Assembly (NCBI GenBank): GCA_010015675.1
Contig: ML976988.1
Coordinates: forward strand, 620,932 to 684,931
Reading direction: 5' to 3'
Source of the DNA: Byssothecium circinans
Taxonomy: Eukaryota > Ascomycota > Dothideomycetes > Pleosporales > Massarinaceae
DNA: 64,000 bases
A program made the translations under genes and the position numbers. Positions 11,886 through 23,946 of the stretch are shown piece after piece. How positions within the stretch are numbered: position 1 is the first letter of the stretch; each line of letters starts with the position of its first letter. The notes under the pieces were generated by a model, which was given only the letters and a program-made list of their open reading frames with translations, was not told the origin of the DNA and did no database searches.

Positions 11886-14800
11886 TCATTCATCACCACC
11901 TTCCTCCCGTTTCTCATTCCACTCCACCTCCAAAGTCCTAACCTTCTTCACGGCTTCCTTACTCCCAACACTCTCTTCCCACTCCCTCCACCGCTTAAAC
12001 ACAACATCAGCTCTACGTTTCTTCAACCCCTTCGTTTTAGCCATGCGCTCAAACAGCTGTCGCACGTTATCCTCTCCGCCATGGCTCATCTCGAGCGTTA
12101 CGTAGACGTCCCAAATATCCCATTTCTTGGGCCAGGTGCTAACGAGTCCTTCGAAGATTGTGCGTCCGCGTTCGGCATCGCCGTTGGGCGATTTGAACTC
12201 GAGCGAGGCAAATTTCTGCGTGAGATGTCGGTGTTGCGAGCTAGGGACTGATTGGGTGGCACGAGAGAGGAGGGCGCGAGCGCGGGTTGGTGAAGGTGGG
12301 GAGAGCGTGGTCATGAGGAAAGTGGCGTAGGAGACCCATAGAGTCGGATCGGGTGTGAAGGATTTGTTCTTAGTCATAGACTGGTAGAGCGCATCTGCTT
12401 TCTGTAGGGGATTAGCATAACTTCTGCTGGGAGAGAGTGAACTGCTTACGTCGAGCTTGCCGGACGATATGTGAACTTTGATCATGCGTTCGTGCATTTC
12501 ACGGGAATCATTGTTCTGGCAGGCTTCTTTGAACGTCTCCTCGATAAGATCGTCGCTGCCAAACTCGTTCTCGAGATGGAGAAGAGCGGTCCAGACGTCG
12601 AGCCTTTCCTTTTCCTCACGCGGGTTTATAATGGCCAAGGCACGTCTAGCGATCTGGCGTGCTTTCTCTATCTCGTTCAGTTCGCGCTGAAAGACCATGT
12701 AGCGAACCCACAGCTCGGCGCTGTTGGGCTGACCAAGGAGTAGACGCTCATAATCGGCAACAGACTGCGGACCGTTTGCATCGAGGTCTCCGGTGCGATC
12801 TTCCTTGATCGTAGCCTTCTTGGACTTCTTCTTTTTCTTGCTGGCATCTTCGTCAGATTGATCATCTTGTTGCGCTTTTCGCTCATCAAAGTCTAGGGTA
12901 GCACCAGTCCAGTCAAAGCCAGAAGTGCTTAAACCGGCTGCCACAGACTTCTTTGAACCTTCATCTTCCTTGCTATCGATATCCTCTCCAGACACAGCAT
13001 CGCCGTCCTCCTCAACGCTCTTCACATTTCGCGTGTCTACGTCCTCGTCGACATAGAGTTCTTCTTCCTCGTCTGAACCCTCAAGGTCTTGAACAGAAGC
13101 GTCTGAATCGTCTCCAGTTTCCTCATCATCGTCGCTAGCATCTTCCATGTTAACATCCTCATCCCCCCTCACATCTGAGTACTTGAGACTGAAGCTGATT
13201 TTCCTCTTGGCTGGTTCGACCTTCAAAACCTTGGCCTTGACAGCATCCCCCTTTTTGTACAGCTCCTTGACCTTTTCGGCTGCGACAGACTTGTCCGCCA
13301 GTTGTGAAATATGACAGATACCACTGACGTTTTCGGAGTTGTCGACCACAAGGAACACTCCAAAGTCCTCCACATGGCGAACCTTTGCAGTAATAATTTG
13401 CCCAGCCTTTACGTCCTTGAAGGTCAAAGGTGCGACGTACTCTCCTTCTATCACTGATTTCTTCAAACTCATCTGTGGGTTCTTCTGGTCTTCGTCGTTC
13501 GATATGATCTTGCCGATGACGAGCTGATCAACCTGAAACGCAGCCTTCCAATCCTTTATGTAAGCGTCTGACAGGTGCGCTACCCGGACCATCGCATCCA
13601 CCTTGACCCCGATACGAACATATATAGCATTGTCATCTACCCTCTTGATGAACCCACGAACGACTTGGCTAACCTTGAGCTGCGACCTGTCGTGGATCTC
13701 GGCATCCTTGACTGGCAAGGACGAACTGAGCACTCGAGAGGGCCGAGCGGATAGATTGACCTTCTTGTTGGGAGCATCAATGTCGGTGACGCAAACACGC
13801 ATGACTTCTCCAACTTTGTACTCAGAAGGCTTTGCTTTGTCGTAATCATCAGCTAGTTGCTCCAGGTAGATAGGACCAGCGATATTCGGGTTGATTTGAA
13901 CGACTAAATGCGAGTCATGTATTTTCGTCACGCGCGCAGGAAGCACCAGTCCCTTCCTGAGATCTTTGAGGGTGAGATTCTGGGCTGAAGGATTGGTCGA
14001 GGCCGTCAGATCTAGGCGGTTGTTTGTCGCATCGATAGCCTTAACCCGTACTTTGAGAGCAGAGCCAACAGGGAAGTTTCGTTCGATATCACCGAGAAGA
14101 GAGAGATCGTCTGTGAGGTCGAAGAATTTAACGCGGCCACGAACATTTGCCGAAATGTTAACCCAGACATGTTGTTTCGCGATATTGTTAATGAAAGCAA
14201 TGAATGAGTCCCCTTCTTTAATCTTGTCTAGGGTTAGAAGATCAGTGTCAGTGTCAACACCGCCCTTCATTGTGAGCTCATACAGCTGCTGCTTGCCGGA
14301 CCGATGGCTGATGGGAAGGAAGCGCCAATTCTTTGCGTCGTGAACGCCAACAATTTTAGCTTGTAATATGTCACCTTTGTGGAATTGACTGAAAGGTTCC
14401 TTCTTGTCCGTGATGTCTTCCCAACGGTTGAACAATTCTGAGACGTGTATCCTGCCTTGTATATTGTCGGAGATTTGCACGTTCACCTGTGTGTTCTTGA
14501 CAGATCGCACACGGACAGACAAGCTGGTGCCGAACTCGAGGTCTGCGGTAGATTCGATCTTCTCGTCGATCGGACTGACTGTGGGCTCCGCACCAGCTAG
14601 GCCCTTTTTAGCTTCTTCCTTGATCGTTGCATCCGATCTCATGGAGAGCCAGAAGAGCCTTTTCTCCGCATCGACGTGGGTCACGCGGGCTGTAATCGAC
14701 TGATCTTTACGTAAGCCAAAGTTGGGAGCCAGAAGCATGTCATCCGTCAGCTGCGATTTGAAGAGGGCGGCGCTAACATTGCCGCCAAATTCGATGAAGA

Positions 14801-17372
14801 TCTTGTCAGGAAGTATTCCACGGACAAAGCCGTGTACGGTGTCGCCAGCCTTTACGTCTTCAAACTGCTTGACAAGATTTCCGGCTTGTGCATCCTTCCT
14901 AAGGCTAGGCTTGTTGGAGAGCGTCACAGTCCTAGATTTTCCATGCTTGTCAAGAACCACGAGATCTTCCAGCGAACCACCAACTCGAATGCGGGCCATT
15001 GTCGACTTGTCTTTCTTCTCAGAACCGTCGGTCAATTGGCCGACTCGAAGCACACCTTTGACGCCATTGCCTAGGTCCAGAGTCGCAGTGTCAGCGCCCT
15101 TCTCGGTGACCGTCCCTTTGACGATTTCTCCTACAGCTAGAGCTTGGAATCTTGCAATCTTGTCAACATCAATCGCGGCAGGGTCTTTACACGAAACGAC
15201 CATCCGTCCTTCTTCTGGGTTGATGGAGATTACGCGAACGTTGACGGTCTGGCCTTTGGTGAAATGGCGCATGGCATCTTCAATGTACGCTTCACTCATC
15301 TCTGCTGCCGGGAGCCATGCTTTCAGGTTGCCGTAAAATTGAACCAGCGCACCACCAGGCTTGACATTCACCAAAGTCCCTGGGCCAGAGGAGCCCACTT
15401 TAAGCGTGGAAAGATCGTGCCACGGCTCTACATCTGAATTGACGAGAGACTTCTTCAGTGTTAGCAAGATTTGGTCCTTCTCAACGTTGGTGGACAGCAC
15501 TCGGGCTGTGACTAAAGTTCCTTCGCGAAACTTCCGCTCGGGATGCTGAAGGCGAACGTCTGCAAGATGCGGTTCCGACACAAAACCGTGAATGCCTTCT
15601 GCAAGATGGACAATGACGGCAGTAGATCCGGTCTTGTCCGCGAAGAGCTTCTGGACCTTGCCTTTGACTACCTGTCCAAGCTTGATATCTTCAAGTCGCA
15701 GAAACGGCTGGGCAAGAATCTTCTCTTGCAGGGACAACTGCAACATGCCATCGAACGCGTTGTAGCCAATAACACGAGCTTTGTGCTTAGAATCAAGCTG
15801 AAAAGGGCCGGAGATTTCTGAGGGTGTGTCGACTTTTCCATCTGCAAGCTTGGAAACGTGGGCATATCCAACCACGTCGCGAATGCCTAGATCGAAAAAA
15901 ACTCCTAGTACAGGATCGACCTTGACCACCTTGGCTTCTTCCACAATGGATGAGATTGGGACCGCGTCGAGAGGAGCCTTCCGGTCTTTTGGCTTGCCAG
16001 ACATCCGCGTTGATAATGACAGGACATGGTCAAGTATCGAGACGCCAACTTTCTTCGTATCGGAGTCTTCGTAGGTGAAAGTTATTCTTGCTTTCACCTT
16101 GGTACCCGCTTTGTACTTCTCGGTCAGGTCAGTCGCCTTCTCAGCGGCACCGGAATGTATCACATCGGAAGTCGCGTCGATGAGGCCGAGGAGCTTGCCA
16201 GTGATGGTGCTCTGCGTAAGGTCGGTTATGAGCAGGTCGACTGCAGTTCCCGGCAGGAAGACATCAATGGTGGGAGCTTCTGTCAATGTGTTGCCCTTCT
16301 TCGTGTTTCCAATCTTGTGGTGGTCTGCGGAGAGTTTTACAATCCTCCCATCTGCATTCACACCGGACACTGAACACATGAAGACGGCACCTTCTTGCAC
16401 TTGAGAGTGCTCCACATTGGATCCTAGCTCGCTCTTGCCCAGGAAACCCTTCAGCTGCGGTTCATCAAGACCCAGATCCATCACCAGACCGTGGTCTTCG
16501 TTGCTGATGACCGACGCCTGAATCATGCTGTTCGTGACCAGATTCGATTTTTCTATGCCTCGATTGACCATTCTAGGGTGTATGGATAGCTCGATCCTGC
16601 GCTTGGCCTTCACAGCAGAGCCGGTAGTGCTTTCTTCGGAGGTGGAGGTGACGCATGCCCGTAAATACTGTCCAACGGTGAACGTGTTTTCGAGCACCAC
16701 ATCCTCGAAGTCAGCTTCTTCGTCATCTTTGGCTTCCTCCTCATCTTTGAGCAGTGCCTCGATTTTCTCGTTGAGTTTGTCCGAGATTGCGGTGAGCGGC
16801 ACGTATCCGACGAGCGTGTTCGGGAGTGCAAGCACGAGCTCTTGTGAATTGATCTCGGCAACCCGACCTAGGACCAGTGTACCGATTGCCAGATTCTGCT
16901 ACAGTTAGTATTGCCTCGGTCATTTGGAGAGTGGAAAGCGCACCTTCAAACTTAGTCCACTGGCCTTGATTTTCTTTTCCTTGACCTCATCGTCCTCTGC
17001 AGTCTTGCTCTTCTTGGACTTCCTCTTCTTTACAGTCTTGGACGCGCCCTCTTCTCCTGCATCTGAATTCTCGTCACTCAGACCGTCTTCCCCGCTGCGC
17101 TTGTGGCCCGCCTGCTCGAAAAGAACGTCCTGGTTGGCCTTGACCTGGATTTGCTTGTGCTCCAGCGGCGTCAAAACGCTGGCGCCGCCTCTGGGGAATG
17201 CCTTTTCCTCATCCTTGAACACGCTCTTGGGCGCAGAGCCTGCTTTCGACGGGGTGGGTTGCTCGGCGGCGTCCGACTTTCTCTGGCGCTTCGCAGATCG
17301 ATCACTCGGGGTGCCCTTCTCTTTCTTCGCTGGGACACTGCCCTGGTCTGCTTTCCGCTTCATGGGGCCCAT
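11886..17372 (-). CDS. RRP5: rRNA biogenesis protein RRP5 (S1 repeats plus HAT/TPR tail)
   Basis: Nucleolar scaffold needed for early pre-rRNA cleavages and for assembly of both ribosomal subunits. Exons 17372-16944, 16895-12450 and 12401-11886 give 1796 aa, close to the usual ~1730-1870. The N-terminus (to ~140) is Lys/Asp/Ser-rich, with a KKRKSKKSK nuclear/nucleolar signal. A long series of S1 RNA-binding repeats follows; one clear late copy has VGVHDAKNWRFLP, and another near the end reads FGVFLVVDN. An acidic linker (EEELYVDED, DDDEETGDD) separates them from the C-terminal HAT repeats, with RYMVFQRELNEIEKARQIA and later TLWVSYATFL. Both introns are 48 nt; the second is in frame, so the reading frame stays open. 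An open extension above 17372 starts only at TTG, so the ATG of MGPMKRKAD is used. It shares a ~370-bp intergenic region with the Cdt2-like gene. Confidence 0.95.
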
Positions 17373-17739
17373 TGCGGATATGAAAGGCTGCTGTTCCGTC
17401 GCATCCAAAATTTTCGGAAGCTACGATGCATCGGCAAGAAGAAAAAAGCGGGGTCGGCACTTTGAGTTTTTCCGGGCGCCGATGCCACTTTAGCTCCTTC
17501 CGCCTCCGCCTTCGCCGACGCGGGTCGCGACTGCCCGCGCGTTTCGTGATTCGCGATAGGGCTCGTGCGCCTTCCCAACCGTCCAACCTCTCCGCTCCAC
17601 CTCGCCATCTCGTCTTCAGCTTCTTCCCTCTTTCATTCCCACGCCATTCTTTGTCTCCTTCCAAGTTGCTTTTCGTTCACGTGTCTGCTCAGTTGAATTG
17701 CTTCTATAGTCTCCATGTTTTGCTAGAGCTTCATCCACC
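17373..17739. promoter_or_regulatory. Divergent promoter between RRP5 and Cdt2-like gene
   Basis: The 367 bp between two outward-facing start codons must hold both promoters. TTTCGTG at 17542-17548 is the reverse of the yeast SCB element CACGAAA, and ttcacgtg near 17,671 contains an E-box-like CACGTG. Functional relevance is inferred only. Confidence 0.5.
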
Positions 17740-19767
17740 ATGTCGTCGTCGCCATGCGCATCGGGCAGTGTGCTCCACGAGCCACTGTCAGAACTGCTGT
17801 CAAGTTCGCCGCCCGCCGCAGCGGTGAACGTGACGGGTAGCCGCAAGCCCAAGAAACCGCCGCCCATCACGCCCCGACGCCTTACGCGCTTTTTCACTCC
17901 ACGCACCTCAACCCACGGATCCACCTCGCTCTCCAAGTCGGGCCGCCAATTGCAGGACATCACGCGAGCCGCTGTTAATCGCGGTAATGCTACGCAAAAG
18001 TCCACGCCCCGGAAGACAGTGAACTTTGCCGAGGTGCCGGATGAGAATAGTCTAGAGACCCCTAAGATGACACCTCGCAAGCGCAAGACGCCGTACCTGT
18101 CCCCCGAGAGCTCGCCGCTCCAGTCATCGCCATCGAAGCGCTCCAAATATACCACTCCGACGCCGTTCACCATTCTCGAGGACCCGCCTGCCGTGCATCC
18201 CGCGCCCATCCGACGGTTAAGAAGCTTGGGTGCTACTGCTCGGAAACTTGAACGGTCTTTTGGTGGAATGGTGGGTACGGGTCGGGGTCACATACGAGAT
18301 CATTGTAGTGTCTGGCAAGATCAGACGTCAAGCTTCTACAGTGGTGCCGACGACCAACACGAGCTGCCTGCCGGTGCACCGCCGTTCTGCACTGCGCCCT
18401 GTAACACAAACTCGCTTGTAGCTGTCGGCGACGAAGACGGACATGTTCACTTGTTAGATACCGACGACGATGCTCCATCTAGCTTCTCCAAAGCTCATGT
18501 ATCCTGGCGCGCACATAGCAACGCCGTCATGGATCTGCACTTCTCCTCGGACGATGCTTACATTGCAACTGCCTCGGGCGACCAGACGGCCCAGATCATC
18601 GATGTTCGAACCCAGCAGACTGTCGGCGTCCTAGCTGGTCACAAATCGTCTGTAAAGCAGGTGCGTTTCCAGCCGGGTAACGACAAAGTAGTAGCCACTT
18701 CTAGTCGCGATGGCGCCGTGCAAATTTGGGATCTGAGGTACAAGAGCGGGCACGTCAACGTCCATTCAGCTTGGGGTGAGGATGCCCCGTACGTCAACTC
18801 AATACGCACATTCGCTGCAGCCCATGCGACTACCACTGTCGATATCGTCTCGACGGCGGTGAAGACTTCAGTCCATGGCAAGAGTGAGGCATACACTCGG
18901 CGAAACGACATATCGGTCACCGCGCTCTCGTTCCTTTCCACGGGTCGGGAGCACTTGCTACTGACAGCATCGGATGCGTCCACGAGCATCAAGCTATGGG
19001 ACATTCGTGGCGGCAGATACTCCCTGCGTGGCCCTGATGCACCGATATCTACCACAAGGGTCCCCGAGTCGCATACACGGCATCGGAATTTTGCGATCAA
19101 CTCGCTCACCCTCAGCGGCGACGCATCGCGTTTGTATGCTCTCAGCAAAGACAACACAGTGTACGCCTACTCTACGAGTCATCTTGTTCTCGGTGTATCA
19201 CCTGACCTGTCGTTGACATCGTCGTCTGCAAACCAATGCCAGACCGGCAAAGAAGGCCTCGGACCTTTGTACGGCTTCCGACATCGCGCATTCCACGCTG
19301 GTTCCTTCTACGTCAAGGCTGCGCTTCGCAAAGCTTCTGATGATCAGTCAGAGCTTCTAGCGGTCGGAAGCACTGACGGATGCCCGGTGTTGTTCCCAAC
19401 AGACGAGACTTTCCTGAAGCGAGAACGACACCATAGTGATGACGGAGATGACTTACCAGAGATGCCACGATCAACACGCTCATCCATGTCACGCACATCC
19501 AATGGTGGTCGATATCCGAGCCTGCTCGCCGACACGATCCCCATCTACGAGCACGGAACTTCCCTAGTTCGCGGACACGAGCATGAGGTCACTAGCGTGT
19601 CTTGGTCGAAGAGTGGAACTTTGATCAGTGTGAGCGATGATCATGTTGTTAGAAGATGGAAGGAAGGCGACATGGCGCGGGAGCTGAGAAAATGTGGCGA
19701 AGCGGAGGGACGACGATGGCAGTGTGGATGGGCCGAGGTCGGTGATGACTATGATGACGAGGAATGA
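17740..19767 (+). CDS. Cdt2/DTL-like WD40 protein (CRL4 substrate receptor)
   Basis: Single-exon 675-aa protein, likely the substrate receptor of a Cul4-Ddb1 ubiquitin ligase that destroys replication proteins bound to PCNA. The first ~165 residues are basic and Ser/Thr/Pro-rich with many S/TP sites, and include TPRRLTRFFTPR at about 43-55. The WD40 propeller runs from about 195 to 660. Blades end in LLDTD, IIDVR, IWDLR, LWDIR and RRWKE; two of these (IIDVR, IWDLR) fit the DWD/WDxR box used to contact Ddb1. A Ser/Arg-rich insert (SMSRTSNGG) interrupts the propeller near residue 585. The ATG at 17740 is preceded by atccacc. Assignment to Cdt2 rather than another WD40 protein rests on architecture and the N-terminal motif; moderate certainty. 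Confidence 0.7.
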   Translation: MSSSPCASGSVLHEPLSELLSSSPPAAAVNVTGSRKPKKPPPITPRRLTRFFTPRTSTHGSTSLSKSGRQLQDITRAAVNRGNATQKSTPRKTVNFAEVPDENSLETPKMTPRKRKTPYLSPESSPLQSSPSKRSKYTTPTPFTILEDPPAVHPAPIRRLRSLGATARKLERSFGGMVGTGRGHIRDHCSVWQDQTSSFYSGADDQHELPAGAPPFCTAPCNTNSLVAVGDEDGHVHLLDTDDDAPSSFSKAHVSWRAHSNAVMDLHFSSDDAYIATASGDQTAQIIDVRTQQTVGVLAGHKSSVKQVRFQPGNDKVVATSSRDGAVQIWDLRYKSGHVNVHSAWGEDAPYVNSIRTFAAAHATTTVDIVSTAVKTSVHGKSEAYTRRNDISVTALSFLSTGREHLLLTASDASTSIKLWDIRGGRYSLRGPDAPISTTRVPESHTRHRNFAINSLTLSGDASRLYALSKDNTVYAYSTSHLVLGVSPDLSLTSSSANQCQTGKEGLGPLYGFRHRAFHAGSFYVKAALRKASDDQSELLAVGSTDGCPVLFPTDETFLKRERHHSDDGDDLPEMPRSTRSSMSRTSNGGRYPSLLADTIPIYEHGTSLVRGHEHEVTSVSWSKSGTLISVSDDHVVRRWKEGDMARELRKCGEAEGRRWQCGWAEVGDDYDDEE

Positions 19768-20385
19768 ACTGTGCATACCCTGTTTTGAGAGTTTTTCCAG
19801 CATGGCGTTATTCATAGGGCGGCAATCTCGGGGACTATGTGGTGTGGTTTCGGTCTGACTAGTATATCCCGGGTGTTATGCAGAATACTGCCATTGCCAG
19901 AGCTCAGCTATCAATTGAAAAACATAATTTACTATACAAAGTTGACCCTCAGTATGCCGCCAGATAAACTAATCGTTGCCAAGGTTGTCAACATAGAGAG
20001 CTCAGAGATCCGGGTGCGCTTCGCGATTTAAGGACGTAGTAGGTACCGCAAAGGAATATTCGTGACTTTTTATAATATGCTTCTTAGAATATATTTGATT
20101 TAAGCTTTAATAACCAAACCCATATCCTCAGTCTGTGGGCATTTTCTAGGCTGCGTTGCAGCTGCTTGGTCATCAATACCGGCTGGGCGGCCCTTAAGAG
20201 GCGCAGTCGTTTGTTACGCACCGATCAATCAAGCGTGGAATACTGCACAAACATACTGATAGCCTGTGTCGTGCTACATTGCTCGCTCAGTTGCTTTACT
20301 TCTACCCTCTCCCTGACCATTGGACATACCTCAACACCTCCAGCCTCTCCCCCCGGAATACAGCAACAGACCACCTGGCGCCATC
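19768..20385. other. Intergenic region, AT-rich
   Basis: 3' flank of the Cdt2-like gene and 5' region of the YPK-like kinase. The part 19,900-20,130 is AT-rich (ttttataatatgcttcttagaatat) and the rest looks like 5' UTR. No gene seen. Confidence 0.5.
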
Positions 20386-22480
20386 ATGTCGTGGGACCTG
20401 TCCAAGAGTATGCTGTTGGTTCTGCATATATAGATGCCTCGGCTGACGTTTTGCAGAACTCAAGGACACGCATCTGGCACCGCTAGCCAACACTTTAACT
20501 CGCTTCTCCTCCACATCTACTACTGTTGGAGACTCCTCTCATCCCAAACAGAGCACCTCGGACTCAGCTCTGAAGGACTCAAAGGACCAGAATGGCATAG
20601 GTACGACAGCTCCATTATGGCTTGGCTCAAATGCTAACAAGCTATTTCCAGCTGCATCAGAAGATTTAGTCAACTCGCCACAACTTCCAAGCAGGCGCGG
20701 CATTCTCATCATCACACTTCACGAGGGCAAGGGATTTTCACTACCGCCAGGATCAGAAAAACTCTTCAATGTCGCCCGGCATGGTAGTTCACATTCAACC
20801 GGTGGCAACTACATGCCCCCAGACCGACAAGATCCACGAGGGCAGGCAGCAGAGTCCTACGCTCCAGGGCGGCCGCAATCGTCCACTGGCGCCATCAATA
20901 ACGTCCCCACGCTCCACGGACGTTACTCATCAAAATACTTACCCTATGCACTCCTCGACTTCGATAAGCAGCAAGTCCTTATCAACGCTGTCTCAGGGAC
21001 TCCAGAGAACCCAGTCTGGGCTGGCAGCAATACGCAGTACAAGTTTGATGTCTCGAGGGTGACAGACCTCTCCTTGTCACTCTATGTTCGCAACCCGACC
21101 CCAGCACCGAGAGCTGGCCGCAGCGAGGATATCCTCATCGGTACAGTTACCGTCAAGCCCAGATTCGAGAAAATGATGGCTCATAAAGATGATGGAAAGA
21201 AAAAGAGCAAAACTGGCGAGCAGGAGAATGCCTTTACCCAGTCTACTCCCGAATGGCTTGACGTCAGTAATGGATCCGGCAGTATGGGAGTCGGCATAGA
21301 GTTTGTGGAAAATCAGCAAAAGTCGTTGTCAATTGACGATTTTGACCTGCTTAAAGTCGTCGGCAGGGGCAGCTTTGGCAAAGTCATGCAAGTCCAGTAA
21401 GTGCCATGTCGCCGGGGGGGATTATTACGGGTTTACTGACTTCGCACAGAAAGCGCGACACGCATCGTATATACGCTCTGAAGACGATTCGCAAGGCCCA
21501 CATTATCTCACGCTCTGAAGTGACACATACCCTAGCTGAGCGCTCCGTGCTAGCGCAGATCAATAACCCCTTCATTGTGCCCCTTAAGTTTTCGTTTCAG
21601 TCGCCAGAGAAGCTCTATCTCGTCCTCGCGTTTGTAAATGGCGGCGAGCTCTTCTTCCACCTGAAAAAGGAGCACACGTTTGATATTAACAGAGTCAGGT
21701 TCTACACTGCGGAGCTGCTCTGCGCACTAGAGTACCTACACGGCTTCAACATCATTTACCGCGACTTGAAGCCCGAAAATATCTTGCTTGATTATACCGG
21801 GCATATTGCGCTTTGCGACTTTGGCCTGTGCAAGCTCAACATGGGCGAGGGCGATAGGACACATAGTAAGCTTCAGTCCTTGTGTACGTATTCAGTGATT
21901 TTGAGCCAACGTTCATCTAGCTTTCTGTGGTACACCCGAGTACCTTGCTCCAGAACTGCTCCTCAATGGGGGTTACGACAAGACAGTTGACTGGTGGACT
22001 CTCGGCGTCCTTCTATACGAAATGCTGACTGGACTGCCTCCCTACTACGACGAGAATACCAACGAAATGTACCGCAAGATTCTCCACGAGCCGCTCCACT
22101 TCCCAAACAACCTAGTCCCACCCGTTGCTCGCGATCTTGTGTCACGCCTGCTCGACCGCGATCCCAAGCGGAGACTAGGTGTCAATGGTGCCGCTGAAAT
22201 CAAGGCGCACCCCTTCTTTCATAGCATTGACTGGCGAAAGCTGCTTGATCGCAAGTATGAGCCGAGCTTCAAGCCCAACGTGACCGACGCTCGCGACACG
22301 GCAAACTTTGACGACGAATTCACTTCAGAACCCCCGACCGACTCGTACGTCCCGGGCTCGACGCTCTCACAGACTATGCAGCACCAATTTTCCGGTTGGA
22401 GCTACAACCGCCCGGTCGCTGGTCTGGGTGATGCTGGCGGCAGCGTCAGAGACCCGAGCTTTGAAGATTCGGTGCGGTAG
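20386..22480 (+). CDS. ypk1: AGC protein kinase, YPK1/SGK type
   Basis: Serine/threonine kinase of the YPK/SGK branch, acting downstream of TORC2 and PDK1 in sphingolipid and membrane-stress signalling. Exons 20386-20407, 20457-20600, 20652-21396, 21450-21865 and 21921-22480 give 628 aa. The N-terminal ~280 residues include a C2-like segment (ILIITLHEGKGFSLP). Kinase landmarks: GRGSFGKV ~292-299, YALK with Lys ~315, YRDLKPEN with catalytic Asp ~409, DFGLCK, and TFCGTPEYLAPE, the PDK1 activation-loop site split by intron 4. C-terminal regulatory sites are visible: turn motif PPTDSYVP and hydrophobic motif FSGWSY (~599-604). The first coding exon is only 22 nt. All splice sites keep the frame, and conserved residues cross each junction correctly. 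Confidence 0.93.
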
Positions 22481-23946
22481 ACTTTTATGGGAACAGTAGT
22501 GGGGCTTTCACACGGCGACTATGACAGCGTCTTCGCTGCTCCGTTTGCTTTACCGGCGGCCCTACATTGTTCAGAAAAAGGGGGCGGTTTTGGTTTCCTA
22601 GTGTCCGTGTCTAAGGCGGGATGCACTACACACAGCAAGCCGGGAAAGGGAGCGGAAGAACTGGCGTGGTGGATGGGCAGATAGGTTCTAGTCTTCGTGG
22701 TTGCCGCTCTTGATGATGCTGCTCTCGAAAACGAAATCTTATCCTCCTCATCAATAGTAGACAACCGATTTGTGACTGTGATTGTTCTTTTCTCCTCCGT
22801 ACGATTTTGCTGGTCTAATTGAACTGAAACCGAGGCCTTTTTTTCCGAATGAAAAATGGTAGTATGTCTCCTCATCGCATATGCCAGCATAACTCGTTCC
22901 TCATCAACCATATCAACTTGTCCTTCATCACCCCTTAGGCATGTAAAAACTTCCGCATCTGCCCTCACAACCAAAAATGTTTTTCGCTCAGCATCGCCTT
23001 CGGTATGTAAGCAGCACGAAGACTTGTTTCCTCATCCTACTTAATTTTGGGACCAATGCACTTGTACGCCCTAAAACCAGAAATACCCAAGGCATCGTGA
23101 GGGGGTTTCCGAAGGAAAATACGTTGGGAAAAGTAAAGACGCAACGTACGAGTGGTTTTATGAAATGGGGATTTTGTTGTGCGTGGTGTCGTATTTAAAA
23201 GCTAGGAGATCAGATTCCACTGTGTACTACAATAAAAATCAATCATCAGCATTGATGGTAGTACGTTCAGCGAATTCCATCTTCGCTATTTTGATGTAGT
23301 TCTTTCGAGATAAGTTATCGTGCGTATGCCTTCGTATACGAGGCACAACTTCGACAAAGCCAACATTACGGAAGAGCTTCGTGAAGCTTGCGTAGCGAAG
23401 TTTTCTATATATTATTGGCTTTGGGAAACGGAGTTGTGGCTCAAATGCAAGCCAGCGCCAACCGCTTTGAAGGCTGATGATGGAAAAGATGGCATATAGA
23501 GGTCGGCGCTTTAAAGGAAAACGTCCTAGGTGTTGACAAGGACGAGCATTTAGCTTAGGAGTAGCCGATGTTTAGATCGTATCGAACCTCTGAAATAGTC
23601 AATCGCTGAGTTGCCCTCCTTATATCTATTTCTAACGTATCACTTGTTCTAGGTTTTGTGCTGAATAAGTCACGGTGCTTGTGAGTTTTTGAGACGATTG
23701 CGGCGCGCTAATACCTGACTTGTCAGACCAAAACTTAGCCCTTTAATACAAAAATGTTACCCTTAGACGCACAACTACTGTTCTTACTGCCTAGGTATGG
23801 TCAGATGTGAAAGAGAGTCTTGGAGATGAATCTGCGAAGGTTCCGTGGGAAGATTTGAAGTTGACACTAGCACCGGAAATAAGGGCTAAATCCGACCCCT
23901 CATCTTGCTAGCAATCAAACGTCATCCTCGGCTCGCGTCAAACTTC
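22481..23946. other. Intergenic region, no gene seen
   Basis: About 1.47 kb between the kinase 3' end and GLO2. Contains T-rich 3'-UTR-like sequence and an AT-rich stretch at 23,210-23,420 with short inverted pairs such as cttcg...cgaag. No convincing reading frame or RNA gene. Confidence 0.5.

Noticed and set aside
23330..23420. Inverted pairs around cttcgtgaagcttgcgtagcgaag as a transposon terminus or hairpin RNA
   Set aside because: Arms are short and imperfect, no matching second copy or target-site duplication was found, and no transposase fragment lies nearby.
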